Assembly (NCBI GenBank): GCA_948146395.1
Contig: OX411544.1
Span: 57,651,642 to 57,715,641 of the forward strand
Length of the DNA stretch: 64,000 bases
Source of the DNA: Fragum whitleyi
Lineage: Eukaryota > Mollusca > Bivalvia > Cardiida > Cardiidae
Direction of reading: 5' to 3'
Shown here piece by piece: positions 10,551-22,400 of this stretch (position 1 is its first letter; each line of letters starts with the position of its first letter). The notes beneath the pieces were generated by a model. It worked only from the letters and a program-made list of their open reading frames with translations, was not told the origin of the DNA and did no database searches. Both the position numbers and the translations under genes were made by a program.

Positions 10551-10816
10551 ACGAATGCCCCCGTAACAGCATTTTTTTATAAGTTTGACCTTGACAGATG
10601 ACCTTGACCTTGTCACATGACCTTGACCTTGTCACATGACCTTGACTTTGGTGTACAGCTTTGTATGTCAAATACTTTTGGAGAAAAGGCAAAGGTTAAA
10701 TTTTCGGGTTAAGTTTTCGGACAGACAGACAGACGGACCGACAGACGGACCGACAGACAGACGGACAGACAGACATGAGTAAAACAATATGCCCCTGATC
10801 TCTCGATACGGGGGCA
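10551..10816 (+). mobile_element. Small non-autonomous element with GACA-rich tract, family P
   Basis: The termini ATGCCCCCGTA and TACGGGGGCAT are inverted repeats. Inside are three tandem copies of TGACCTTGACCTTGTCACA-like sequence (10580-10650) and a (GACA/GACG)n tract at 10719-10776. The right end stops in T in front of AAAAA, like the tandem-core families. Confidence 0.7.
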
Positions 10817-12679
10817 TAAAAATCTTACATCCACTTTACGCTCTCTATCTGTTACTCTGCTACCGTACATATAAATTCTCCAATTGGCGATTCCCGAGTC
10901 CTGGTGACAGAATACATCAAAGCAATTTCCACATGCCTACAGAAATGTTTATTTGATTGCCACTTCTCATCAAGATTCATAACACATTTCTTCTAAGTAA
11001 ATTGTTTCACCCTTTTTCATTCACCCCCCAAATCAAGTAATTTTAGTCTTTTTATAGTGATAAAGAACAGCTACATTATAGATGGATAAGTGCGCGAGTA
11101 AATTGATTTTCAGATTAACATTCAGTGCATACTGTTGGTTACCCACAACAAAGGGTTTCATTTATGAAGTAAAGACCTTTAACCTATACCCTCTTTAATA
11201 TCTGTTGATATACATTCTGTTAATATACATTTTTTCATATATTAAGGCAAGTACTCATTTCTAAAGTTACAAATATTGTTATGAGCTCAAATCTTATAAA
11301 TCATCCTACAATCCTTGTGTTAAAATCATTACAACCTAGTTTTAACAAGCCTTTTTAGGGGACAGATGTGCAAAACTGTGTGAAAGTGTCTATAAATATA
11401 ATTAAAAGTAACTTACATTAGTTTTAACTGACAACCCCTCAAGCCTCTTCTCCCCGCCCCCCTTTATGCTCTTTCCATTAATATTTATTAAAACAGAAAG
11501 GGACTACAAAAATATTCAGGATCTTACTAAGCTTTTGGAACTGTTGTATTTTCATATTACTTTTCTATGTAAAAACTCAAAATGTGTAAGATCTACCAAC
11601 CTGTTCCATATTGAAGGTGAACAGGACAACCAAAACTTTGTAACTACAACTTATCACAAGCTGTAGTTAAGATGGTTTAGCCACCCAGTGGCAATATTTT
11701 ATCTAAAAGGTGAGTGAAAGTTATTTAGCAGAGTTCATTTCTAATCAGTAAATTCTGACATATAGTTGGCATCTAAAGTTTATTAGTGCTATGACCCCCA
11801 CCTAAAGCAGAAATAAAAGTGGGTTGAACGCATAAATGTGCATGCATGCATGTGGTTTCATTTTTCTACATGTCAGGAAGTGCATGTTCAGATTAAATCT
11901 AAATTCTTCTAGCATCTTTGTTGAATGTTGAAATATTAGCAAAATTAATTATGAACCTTTGACAGAAAATACAAAAATTCATCATTAACTTAAACACTTC
12001 TTGATTTTAACTCCTCCTGTGAAGTCCCTGTGATTTTATACTGGCCAAAATATAGTGGAAAAAGACGAATTGCTTGAAATCAGGATTTTCCATGATTCTT
12101 GTTTCTTTGAATTTGGACCACCCTTTCTTTAAATGACCCCCAAAATTGTCAAAGAAACATTCTTTATCTAGTTTAAAAGGGGTCATAATCTGGCAAGACG
12201 ACCCCAAGTTTTGAACATAGAGGGGAAACCCTGTGAAATTAAGCAACTCCTCCTTTTCCCAAAATAATTTCTCCAAGAGAAAAAGGAGAATAGATTCTTT
12301 TTCAAAATGCACCCATTTATGTTTTATGGTCTGCAACCTTTTTGATCTTGGACCAGTCTATTACTATCTACATCTCATTGGTATATAATTCATAAATTCT
12401 TCAACCAATCCAAGGCCATAATTTTGATCCAACCCTAATATATTCTATTTCAATTTTCAAGTCTGTACTTTTTTTCTTTGTCTGGAACAAAGTTTAATAG
12501 AACTTTCATGTTTTTTTGTCGTCATAAAACAGTTAATAAAGCAATGCTTTCTGAACAAAGAAACCTGAGAAACAGAGTAACAACTTTTATTTCTTTGTGC
12601 AATATGAGCATTGTAGACAAAGCTTCAGATAAGAAGGAAAGAAATTGATGCAGAATTCTAAATCAAGTATTTCAGATCC
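10817..12679. other. Gene-free stretch of 1.9 kb
   Basis: No exon with plausible splice sites was seen. A 109-codon minus-strand frame at 12007-12336 has no recognisable domain, no signal peptide and AT-driven composition. A fragment of MITE family L (ACCCACAACAAAGGGTTT) is at about 11138-11158. ATGCATGCATG occurs near 11842. Confidence 0.5.
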
Positions 12680-12754
12680 AAACCCTATGTTGTAGGTACT
12701 CATTAGAATCCTCTCATCAAGAGGATTCTAATGAGCACCAACAACATAGGTTTT
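12680..12754. mobile_element. Palindromic MITE family L, copy
   Basis: The left end AAACCCTATGTTGTAGGTAC and right end ACAACATAGGTTT pair. The inner arms TAGAATCCTCT / AGAGGATTCTA make a near-complete hairpin of 75 bp. This is the best-preserved copy in the window. Confidence 0.85.
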
Positions 12755-13809
12755 TATAAGAAACACATCAAATATTTTCAGTTTTAAATGAAAATTGTAA
12801 CTTTATTCCGAAGCTCAGAGTACAGGAGAAAAGAGCTTATCCCGGGATGAATGTTTAATGAACCAAATAACGAATCAATACCAGTCTAACACTCAGCTGT
12901 CGTTAACTTCAGCTCTATTTTCTAATCAATCTTTCTTCCCACTTCTTCTTTTTTGCATAGACAGAGATAATAGAAATGCAACAAACTAGATACAAAAATG
13001 AAATTGAATTTTGGTGTGTCATATTATAGCACAGTTCTTTGTTTGTTGCAAGTTTGGGCTTCTCAATGAAGTCTCAGATTTAGTTGGGGTATTCTAGATA
13101 GTGGTTCAACCAAACAACATGGAGTATAATCATTTGATTTCATTTTCATATATACAATCAGAATAATTGTTAATAATTTGAAAATTTAACATAATCCAAC
13201 CCTTTTACAAGTGTTCTGTTTCAGTTATTTTATTAACTAAAGGATTCTGTGGCAAATTTTAGTACAATTCTTGAATTCTATGTCCTCTTGATTTAACACT
13301 CAAGCAACATTTTGAAAAAAAGAAGAAAATGCAGATTTTTTCATCCAAAGAATGAATTTTATAATAAAATTCTCCAGTAAGCAAACAGAATTTCTTGACT
13401 ACAGCATGAACACAGCTGTAGTTATGACATTTTGCTTGCCCACATACCAAATGAGCCTGTGTAAGATAATTCCAAGTGTATGCGCCAAGCAGAGACTTTG
13501 GCCAGCCTGTGCATCTGCATAGTCTGACCATGCAGTGACCACAATCTTCACTTTGCACCCTGTAGATAAATTAGATCTCTAAATGTCTTCAGACAGTGCA
13601 GCAATCTTCTTATTACACTATGTGGCTGTCTAGGCTAGTTAATGTTTGTCCAGTATGTATGTGGCAAATTGTTGGAAATGTAACTCACAGGTCTGAGGAT
13701 CAAATGATACTTTGCTTGCCATATTTTCCAACTGGATGACCATCCAGACTTGATCAGAGGTACAGATAAGAGGAGATAACCCAAGTCTAAAATCTTTATT
13801 TCCAAATGA
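12755..13809. other. Gene-free stretch of 1.05 kb
   Basis: A 99-codon minus-strand frame (13259-13558) was inspected. It shows no domain, signal peptide or good splice sites. Otherwise unique AT-rich sequence. Confidence 0.45.
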
Positions 13810-13883
13810 AATCCTATGATGTGGGTACTTATCAAAATTGAATTGCCTTGTCTGATGTTGTCAAGATGATTCAAATAGGGTTT
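13810..13883. mobile_element. Palindromic MITE family L, diverged copy
   Basis: The left end ATCCTATGATGTGGGTACTT and the right end GATTCAAATAGGGTTT match family L, with a partial loss of the right arm. Confidence 0.65.
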
Positions 13884-13894
13884 GAGCACGGACT

Positions 13895-14130
13895 AGTGAA
13901 GTATTTAAATTTTATATTGAAAATGTCCCCTCCTGTATACCAGCATTTTCTTCCTTGAAGACAGTGTTTTCTCCCCTTTAATTCAAACAATAGGAAGACT
14001 TCTATCTTTCTAATACTGTATCAAGATTTGATCTGATATTCACTTGTCCATGGATAAGTGGCCTAGTAAAATGTACTTGCCCTCAATTGGAAAAGCCCAC
14101 GTAAGGCATGGGAATTCCACACCTCTGCCC
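13895..14130. mobile_element. Decayed copy of the 358-bp hAT-like MITE
   Basis: It shares with 9595-9952 the CCAGCATTTTCTTC block, CACTTGTCC...GGATAAGTGGCC and the right end GGGAATTCCACACCTCTG. The left end is missing or strongly diverged. Confidence 0.7.
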
Positions 14131-14255
14131 TCTATCTGTAGCTCTGCTTGATGGCCATATATTTGTTGTAATGACAGGGGTAGCCAATCCAATACAGTGT
14201 TTATTCTAGGATTTCAAAAATGTTCGGGTGATTTTTAACAGCACACAAAAAAAAA

Positions 14256-17200
14256 AACAAGAGGGCCATAGTGGCCCTTAATCGCTCACCTGAGTGAATT
14301 GTCCAAAACACATTTCAAGTAGGATTTGAAAAGTTTTTTTGACTAATTTTTAAGCAAGAAAACCTTGTCTTTTATCACAATAATTATTTTGACCAAATTC
14401 TAAGTTGATTGGGCAAAAAAGTGAAAACCAGGGTGCATACACTGTTTTTCTAAGATTTGACCCAGGGACCTTGTTTCTGACCCGCCTTGCCCAAATTTCA
14501 AACTGGACTGAGCTTTTATCAAGACAATCATTCATACCAAATATTAGGTTGATCCGGCAAAAAATGTGTCCTCTAGAGTGCATACAAGGGTTTTCTAAGA
14601 TTTGACCCCATGACCTAGTTTTTGACCCCACTTGACAAAGTTTTAAACTTGTCTGAGATTTTATTTTAAGACAATCATTCTGACCAAATTTCAGGTTGAT
14701 CTGACCAAAAGTGTGACCTCTAGAGTGCATACAAGGTTTTTCTAAGATTTGACCCTGTGACCTAGTTTTTGACCCCACTTGACCCAATTACAAACTTGTC
14801 CGAGATTTTATCAAGACAATCATTCTGACCAAATATCAGGTTGATCTGACCAAAAATGTGACCTCTAGAGTGCATACAAGGTTTTTCTAAGATTTGACCC
14901 TGTGACCTAGTTTTTGACCCCACTTGACCCAATTTCGAACTTGTCTGAGATTTTATCAAGACAATCATTCTGACCAAATTTCAGGTTGACTGGGCCAAAA
15001 ATGTGACCTCTAGAATACATACAAGGTTTTTCTAAGATTTGACCCTGTGACCTAGTTTTTGACCCCAATTGACCCAATTTCAAACTCCTTTGAGATTTTA
15101 TCAAGACAATCCTTCTGACCAAATTTCAGGTTGATTGGGCAAAATATGTGACCTCTAGAATGCATACAAGGTTTTTCTAAGATTTGACCCTGTGACCTAG
15201 TTTTTGACCCCACTTGACCCAATTTCGAACTTGTCTGAGATTTTATCAAGACAATCATTCTGACCAAATTTCAGGTTGATTGGGCAAAAAATGTGACCTC
15301 TAGAATGCATACAAGGTTTTTCTAAGATTTGACCCTGTGACCTAGTTTTTGACCCCACTTGACCCAATTACAAACTTGTCCGAGATTTTATCAAGACAAT
15401 CATTCTGACCAAATTTCAGGTTGATCTGACCAAAAATGTGACCTCTAGAGTGCATACAAGGTTTTTCTAAGATTTGACCCTGTGACCTAGTTTTTGACCC
15501 CACTTGACCCAATTTCGAACTTGTTCGAGATTTTATCAAGACAATCATTCTGACCAAATTTCAGGTTGATTGGGCAAAAAATGTGACCTCTAGAATGCAT
15601 ACAAGGTTTTTCTAAGATTTGACCCTGTGACCTAGTTTTTGACCCCACTTGACCCAATTACAAACTCATTTGAGATTTTATCAAGACAATCATTCTGACC
15701 AAATTTCAGGTTGATCTGACCAAAAATGTGACTTTAGAGTGCATACAAGGTTTTTCTAAGATTTGACCCTGTGACCTAGTTTTTGACCCCACTTGACCCA
15801 ATTTCGAACTTGTCTGAGATTTTATCAAGACAATCATTCTGACCAAATTTCAGGTTGATCTGAACAAAAATGTGACCACTAGAGTGCATACAAGGGTTTT
15901 CTAAGATTTGACCCTGTGACCTAGTTTTTGACCCCACTTGACCCAATTTCGAACTTGTCTGAGATTTTATCAAGACAATCATTCTGACCAAATTTCAGGT
16001 TGACTGGGCCAAAAATGTGACCTCTAGAATACATACAAGGTTTTTCTAAGATTTGACCCTGTGACCTAGTTTTTGACCCCAATTGACCCAATTTCAAACT
16101 CCTTTGAGATTTTATCAAGACAATCCTTCTGACCAAATTTCAGGTTGATTGGGCAAAATATGTGACCTCTAGAATGCATACAAGGTTTTTCTAAGATTTG
16201 ACCCTGTGACCTAGTTTTTGACCCCACTTGACCCAATTTCGAACTTGTCTGAGATTTTATCAAGACAATCATTCTGACCAAATTTCAGGTTGATTGGGCA
16301 AAAAATGTGACCTCTAGAATGCATACAAGGTTTTTCTAAAATTTGACCCTGTGACCTAGTTTTTGACCCCACTTGACCCAATTACAAACTTGTCCGAGAT
16401 TTTATCAAGACAATCATTCTGACCAAATTTCAGGTTGATCTGACCAAAAATGTGACCTCTAGAGTGCATACAAGGTTTTTCTAAGATTTGACCCTGTGAC
16501 CTAGTTTTTGACCCCACTTGACCCAATTTCGAACTTGTTCGAGATTTTATCAAGACAATCATTCTGACCAAATTTCAGGTTGATTGGGCAAAAAATGTGA
16601 CCTCTAGAATGCATACAAGGTTTTTCTAAGATTTGACCCTGTGACCTAGTTTTTGACCCCACTTGACCCAATTACAAACTCATTTGAGATTTTATCAAGA
16701 CAATCATTCTGACCAAATTTCAGGTTGATTGGGCAAAAAATGTGACTTTAGAGTGCATACAAGGTTTTTCTAAGATTTGACCCCGTGACCTAGTTTTTGA
16801 CCCCACTTGACCCAATTTCAAACTCCTTTGAGATTTTATCAAGACAATCATTCTGACCAAATTTCAGGTTGATTGGGCAAAAAATGTGACCTCTAGAATG
16901 CATACAAGGTTTTTCTAAGATTTGACCCTGTGACCTAGTTTTTGACCCCACTTGACCCAATTTCAAACTCCTTTGAGATTTTATCAAGACAATCCTTCTG
17001 ACCAAATTTCAGGTTGATTGGGCAAAAAATGTGACCTCTAGAATGCATACACTGTTTTTCTAAGATTTGACCCTGTGACCTAGTTTTTGACCCCACTTGA
17101 CCCAATTTCGAACTCCTTTGAGATTTTATCAAGACAATCCTTCTGACCAAATTTCAGGTTGATTGGGCAAAAAATGTGACCTCTAGAATGCATACACTGT

Positions 17201-17607
17201 TTTTCTAAGATTTGACCCCGTGACCTAGTTTTTGACCCCACTTGACCCAATTTCGAACTTGTCCGAGATTTTATCAAGACAATCATTCTGACCAAATTTC
17301 AGGTTGATCTGAACAAAAATGTGACCACTAGAGTGCATACAAGATTTTTCTAAGATTTGACCCCGTGACCTAGTTTTTGACCCCACTTGACCCAATTTCG
17401 AACTTGTCCGAGATTTTATCAAGACAATCATTCTGACCAAATTTCATGTTGATTGGGCAAAAAATGTGGCCTCTAGAGTGCATACAAGGTAAATGTTGAC
17501 GACACACGACACACGACGGACGCTGGACGACGGACGACGTACGACGGACGACGGACATCCACCTAACCACAAAAGCTCACCTTGAGCACTTCGTGCTCAG
17601 GTGAGCT
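14256..17607 (+). mobile_element. Tandem-core element, family C, complete 3.35-kb copy
   Basis: The head is AACAAGAGGGCC followed by a GGCCATAGTGGCC palindrome and TCGCTCACCTGAG. The core of about 21 units of 145 bp is listed separately. The 3' part has an ACGACGGACGACGG tract (17497-17556) and the hairpin 17574-17607 (AGCTCACC...GGTGAGCT). Family resemblance to bivalve pearl/HINE elements rests on the head, tandem core and 3' hairpin. No protein is encoded; the recurring 71-codon minus-strand frames are a by-product of the repeat. Confidence 0.85.
14380..17490 (+). repeat. 145-bp tandem array
   Basis: Each unit contains GATTTGACCCTGTGACCTAG, TTTTGACCCCACTTGACCCA, TTTATCAAGACAATCATTCT and GACCAAATTTCAGGTTGAT. 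Most units are 144-145 bp. The first two are the most diverged, and internal units are nearly identical. A block of about 820 bp (roughly 14890-15710) recurs 1,014 bp downstream (15904-16724) with very few differences, indicating a recent seven-unit segmental duplication. Confidence 0.95.
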
Positions 17608-18535
17608 AACAATTGCCAGATTTTTAGTATTTTATGCTCTGTATATATTGTAAAAATTCTTCCACAAAATGTTGAAAAAACAACAATGTTTGACAAAGTG
17701 TGGCAATTCCCTAATGCCCTTGCCTTAATAAGCACTTCCGGATTGTAAGTCTACAGCCACCTCTGGATCTGCAAGGGTTTGCCTTCCGAAATTACCACCA
17801 TATAGACCAATAACATAAACTTTTATATTATTGGTCTATATGGTGGTAGGGGGGTAATTCCGGACCCCTATATCCAAAGTTATGCTGTCTGTAAATGAAT
17901 AATGTGCACTGTGAGGTGGCTGTGGAATATTCATTAAATCTCTGATAGCCATATTCTTTCTTCTTGAAATGGCTACCAAATGCTACTGCTGATCCAGGAA
18001 TTTTGTAAAGGGGGTTTGAACCTGGAAAAGGGCTTATGGACTTAGTTTTCAAAGTACAAGATCTATACATTTTTCATGGAATTCCTGCATGAAAATGAAA
18101 TGATTTGGCTATACATGGGGGTCTTTCGAATCCCCCTCTCTGGATAGATCTACGCCAATGCAGTTTAGCGACTATGTCCTAGCCAAGTTTTTCTCCCCCT
18201 GCCATAAATCTAATTTGCCAGTTTTAAGGTCATATGTTGTCAAATTACTATTGGGCTTATCAGGGCAATAAATTTCTTCCTTCCCTGCTCAACACCAGGT
18301 GTATGACTAAGAAGTTATTCAAGGTAATTGAAGTTTTTAGGTCTTTAACACAAACATACATCTTCTGAACTAATTGTATATTTAAAGTTACTTTCAACAT
18401 TTTTTTCAATTTTTTTCTGTAATGTCTACATCTTTTTTTAACCCTTTTACTCACAAAAAATCTATCAATGACTTATTAAACTGGAAGGTGACATAAATAA
18501 CAAGCCAGACAAACCTTTTTTGATGAAAAAGAAAT
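17608..18535. other. Gene-free stretch with one perfect hairpin
   Basis: Unique sequence apart from the hairpin at 17794-17847. No coding exon was recognised. Confidence 0.5.
17794..17847. repeat. Perfect 20-bp-arm hairpin
   Basis: The arms 17794-17813 (ACCACCATATAGACCAATAA) and 17828-17847 are exact inverted repeats with a 14-base loop. Weaker pairing continues outward (CCGAAATTACC / GGTAATTCCGG). Confidence 0.85.
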
Positions 18536-19768
18536 TAAGAGGACCTTGATGGTCCTAGATCGCTCACCTGAGCTTCTTTGATCCCTGGGACATCACATTT
18601 ATCAAAAAGGCAGATGTCAAAATGGAGATTATTTCTACATAAGATCAATACCATTGAATGTTTTCAGCCAAGAGTAAGACAGATATGCCTTTTTGCTCTT
18701 TGATTATGTAAAACAGGATGCACCCGGGTGGAGCCCAAATGTGACCCCAGGGTCTTGATATGAACAAACTCTGAAGTGGTCCATGAGTTGATGCTACAAA
18801 TAAAATATGAAAGCTGTCTGCCTTCTGGTTTCAGAGTAGAAGATTTTTTAAGCTTTCCTTTTTTCACCCATCGTGCTCAGATGAGCTAAAAGGGATGCGC
18901 CTCGGTGGAGCCCAAATATGACCCCAGGGTCTTGATATGAACAAACTTGGTAGGGACCCACTAGATGATGCTACATACCAAATATGAAAGCTGTGTTCCC
19001 TCTGGTTTCGGAAAAGAAGGTTTTGAAAGATTTTCACTCTTTGATTCTATGTAAAAAGGGTTGCGCCCGTATGGCGCCCAAATATGATTCTAGGGTCTTG
19101 ATATGAACAAACTTGGTAGAGGTCCACTTGATGCTGCTATATACCAAATATGAAAGCTGTCTGCCTTCTGGTTTCAGAAAAGAAGATTTTTGAAGATTTT
19201 AATTTTTTCAACCTTCATGCTCAGATGAGCTAAAAGGGAAGCGCCCAGGCAAAGCCCAAAAAATGACCCCAGGGTTTTTATATGAACAAACTAGGTAGAA
19301 GCCCACTAGGTGATGCTACATACTAAATATGAAAGCTCACTGCCATCTGGTATCAGAGAAGAAGATTTTTTAAGATTTTCGCTCTTTGATTCTATGTAAA
19401 AAGGGTTGTGCCTGGGTGGAGCCTATATATGACCCAAGGGTCTTGATATGAACAAACTTGGTAGAGGTCCACTAGATGATGCTACATACTAAATATTGAA
19501 GCTGTCTGCCTTCTGGTCTCTGAGAAGAAGATTTTTGAAGATTTTCATATTTTTACCCCTTTTGTCAAGGGTAAAGGGAAAGCTAATGGTGGATTTCATT
19601 CATTTGAACAACTTTGGTAGAGCTTGACCCAAGGAACATCCCTGCCAAGTTTCATCAAGATTGGCTCACTGGTTTAGTAGGAAAAGATGTTTAAAGAAAT
19701 TTTGGATGATGCACGACTGACGACGGACATTGCACGATCACAATAGCTCACCTTGAGCAGTTCGTGAA
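18536..19768 (+). mobile_element. Tandem-core element, family B, copy with damaged tail
   Basis: The head (AAGAGGACCTTGATGGTCC, TCGCTCACCTGAG) and CCCGGGTGGAGCCCAAATGT-type units match 4418-5841. The tail reaches AGCTCACCTTGAGCAGTTCG and then breaks off before the second hairpin arm. Confidence 0.8.
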
Positions 19769-19836
19769 TCATCACATTTGAATTTGGTGCTTTTTATGCC
19801 AAGCATCGATTTCCGATGAGGGGGCATGGTGTTTTT

Positions 19837-20360
19837 AGCTCACCTGTGCACAACATGCTCAAGGGGAGCTTTAAGGATCACCCTGAGTCCTTCGTCCGTC
19901 GTCAACTTTCTTATATACTTCTTCTTCTCCTCCTGAACCACTGGGCCAAATTTCAATGAAACTTTACCAGAATGTTCCTTAGGTGACTCTTTTCAACAAC
20001 ATTTGATTGTCCCATATATATGGGCGTGGCATTAATTTGGTTTGAAATCTTTGAACTTCATCTCCTCCTGAACCACTCGGCCGATTTCTATGAAACTCTT
20101 ATTAACTTTTAACAGAATGTTCCTTGGGTGACCCTTTTCAATAGTTATTCATAAAATTTTGATTGACCTATTAATATGGGCGTGACAGGGTGTGGCTTAT
20201 TTTGAGCCTGAAATCTTTGAACGACATCTCCTCCTGAACCACTGGGCCAATTTCAATGAAACTTTACCAGAAAGTTATTGGGTGACCCTTTTCAAAAATT
20301 GTTCGCGAAATTTTGATTGGCTGATAATTATGAGCATGGCAGGGTGAGACTTTTAGAGTC
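19837..20360 (-). mobile_element. Tandem-core element, family E, partial copy
   Basis: The minus-strand 3' end is at 19837: AGCTCACC...GGGGAGCT hairpin with AAAAA outside on the element strand. Core units carry CTCCTGAACCACTGGGCCAA, CAATGAAACTTTACCAGAA and ATGGGCGTGGCA (near 19940, 20055 and 20230). The head is not found. Related units occur at 35725-36250. Confidence 0.65.
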
Positions 20361-21728
20361 TCGTCAGTAATAAATGGTTGGGCAGGGTCTATTTTCACTT
20401 AAAATTCTTGGAATAACATCCCCTCTTCAACAATTAGGTAAATTTGAATAAAATTCTGCCAGATAGTTACTTTGATGACATCCACAGGACCAATTAAGTT
20501 CAGGTAAGCCGTTTAGAGCCATTGACAGGCCCTTATGTATATTTGTGTGATTGACTGAATGTTTGTCTCCCAAAGCCTTTAACATTGGCCATGACTTTTG
20601 ATTGGTCAGGAATAGAGCCCTCATATTTTACATGTGTAATGCTTGTGACAATAGCTTTCTGTTTGTATTCTATGTCCGATTTACTGAAAACATATTAGTT
20701 AAATTCCTCTCATGATTGCGGAGTTCATTGCACAAACAGTGTGACTCTATCTAGCTTATTTTTGGAGTTACTGTCCTTCGTTGATTTGAATACTTGGATT
20801 TTATCCGTACAATATCTCTTAAAGTATAATGATCTTGAAACTTATTAGGCTGATAGATCAATGGTATTGATGCAAAGTGTATTGCATAAGAACCGTAACA
20901 CTAGGTAGACTGTTTTAATTCTTGTCTTTTAGTTTTAACACTTGGATTTTGTTGGGAGCATATCTCTGATAGAGTATTAACAGTGATTGTGAATTCTTTT
21001 AGGTGAATATATCTCATCAAGGGGAAGAACTGTGAACAAGAACTGTAACTCTACCTAGCTAAGCGTTTGAGTATTTGGCTTTTGTTACTTTTCACCCGGC
21101 GATCTGTTAATCATTTGAACACGATTAACAAATCTGGTTGACACGATGATTTCTGTATTATGCACAAACTAAGCCAATTTTCTTTAGGAAAATGACGGCT
21201 TGAAAGCCAACTTTCACATATTTAGATATCATGTTACTTGTAATTTGAAAAGTAACTTTATGTAAGTTTGTGTCAATAAAGAATATGTCTATGTCTATGA
21301 TAATTGCTGAATCAATTGTAACTCGTAAAGTGTCGTTCAGTTTTAATTTCCAAATTTTATCACCATACAGGCAGGTTTCAACTAAATGGGCGACGCGTAC
21401 CGTCTTGGGAAGCATCATAATTTTATCCCATACATGTGGCTATATGGTTATTCTACCAAAAATAGCAAAGAAAGATAAAAAACATATAAAGGATTTTACT
21501 TATTTCAATTTGTATTTGTGGATGTTTCTTTTGGAGTTAAGTATATGAAGATCTAGAAAATTAAATGAATTTATTTAAAATCATTAGAATGTATAGGTCT
21601 TATTTAAAATTCAATTTCAAATAAAGTTAAACATTTCAGATAAGATGAGAAGTATCTTCACGTGGGCTACTTCTCATGTTTTATTAAGTAAACCTCACAA
21701 TTCTCTGATAATCATATCAGAAGATTCA
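20361..21728. other. Gene-free stretch with decayed family I units
   Basis: About 20740-21080 contains degenerate units of family I (TTGGAGTTACTGTCCTTCGTT, CTTGGATTTT, ATATCTCT). The rest is unique. Two opposed short frames near 21158-21548 have no recognisable domain. Confidence 0.5.
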
Positions 21729-21952
21729 TTGGTTTGAATTGGGTTTAACGCCACTTTCAACAATCATTCAGCAGTTTATCTCGGCAGCTGGAGCACCTAA
21801 CAATTGATTCCTGTTATTTCTCACACAAGCACTACTATAACATTCTTTTCTTGCCTCCAGCTGCTATCTCACATAGGTCTATGATTATCAAAACATTGGT
21901 GAGAGACTAATAGCCAGAAGGGATGAATGCCACCATCGGGAATCGAACCCGA
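21729..21952 (-). mobile_element. SINE family 1, truncated copy
   Basis: It has the conserved 3' domain (GGGTTTAACGCCACTTTCAAC on the plus strand), the CACCTAACAATTGATTCCT centre and a remnant of the tRNA head ending at box B (GGAATCGAACCCG). The 13-bp direct repeat ATCAGAAGATTCA lies at 21716-21728 and 21953-21965. Confidence 0.85.
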
Positions 21953-22207
21953 ATCAGAAGATTCAAAATGCAAAAAAATATTTGTGATAAAATATTTCAG
22001 TTCCATCTAACAAACCGGGGCGAAACTGCTTTTCATCAAATTTTGTCATGCAGCACTTGTTACTGGCAAGATAATGTAGAAAAACAGTGTGATAAAAGGA
22101 GCTGTTAATTCTTTATATATTGGGTATTTTTCCAGCGATGTTATTCCGATATGATTATTTTACTTAACGAGAAGAATTTATGAATCATATGTACAAAATA
22201 AATACTG

Positions 22208-22292
22208 ACTCACAATTAGTTCATCCAGTGCCTTTAGCACTTTGATTCTAATGAAATTTTACTACGGTTTTCATTCAGCATCACAAGGGTTG
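22208..22292 (+). mobile_element. piggyBac-like MITE, 3' fragment
   Basis: It ends TTCATTCAGCATCACAAGGG and includes CAGTGCCTTTAGCACTTTGATT, as in the other copies. The left half is absent. Confidence 0.65.
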
Positions 22293-22400
22293 ATATTATT
22301 TTTAGGATATTAGGGTATATATAAAAATACAGAATAATACTAATGTGTTGAAAAAGATGTAGAATCAGTTCTAAAAAATCCTGTAATTTCATTAACTTTA

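Noticed and set aside
12007..12336. 109-codon minus-strand frame
   Set aside because: AT-driven residue content (F, K, L), no recognisable family and no adjoining exon.
14350..17570. Series of nearly identical 71-codon minus-strand frames
   Set aside because: Each starts anew in every 145-bp unit and changes frame because 145 is not divisible by three. They are a by-product of the repeat, with no start context or domain.
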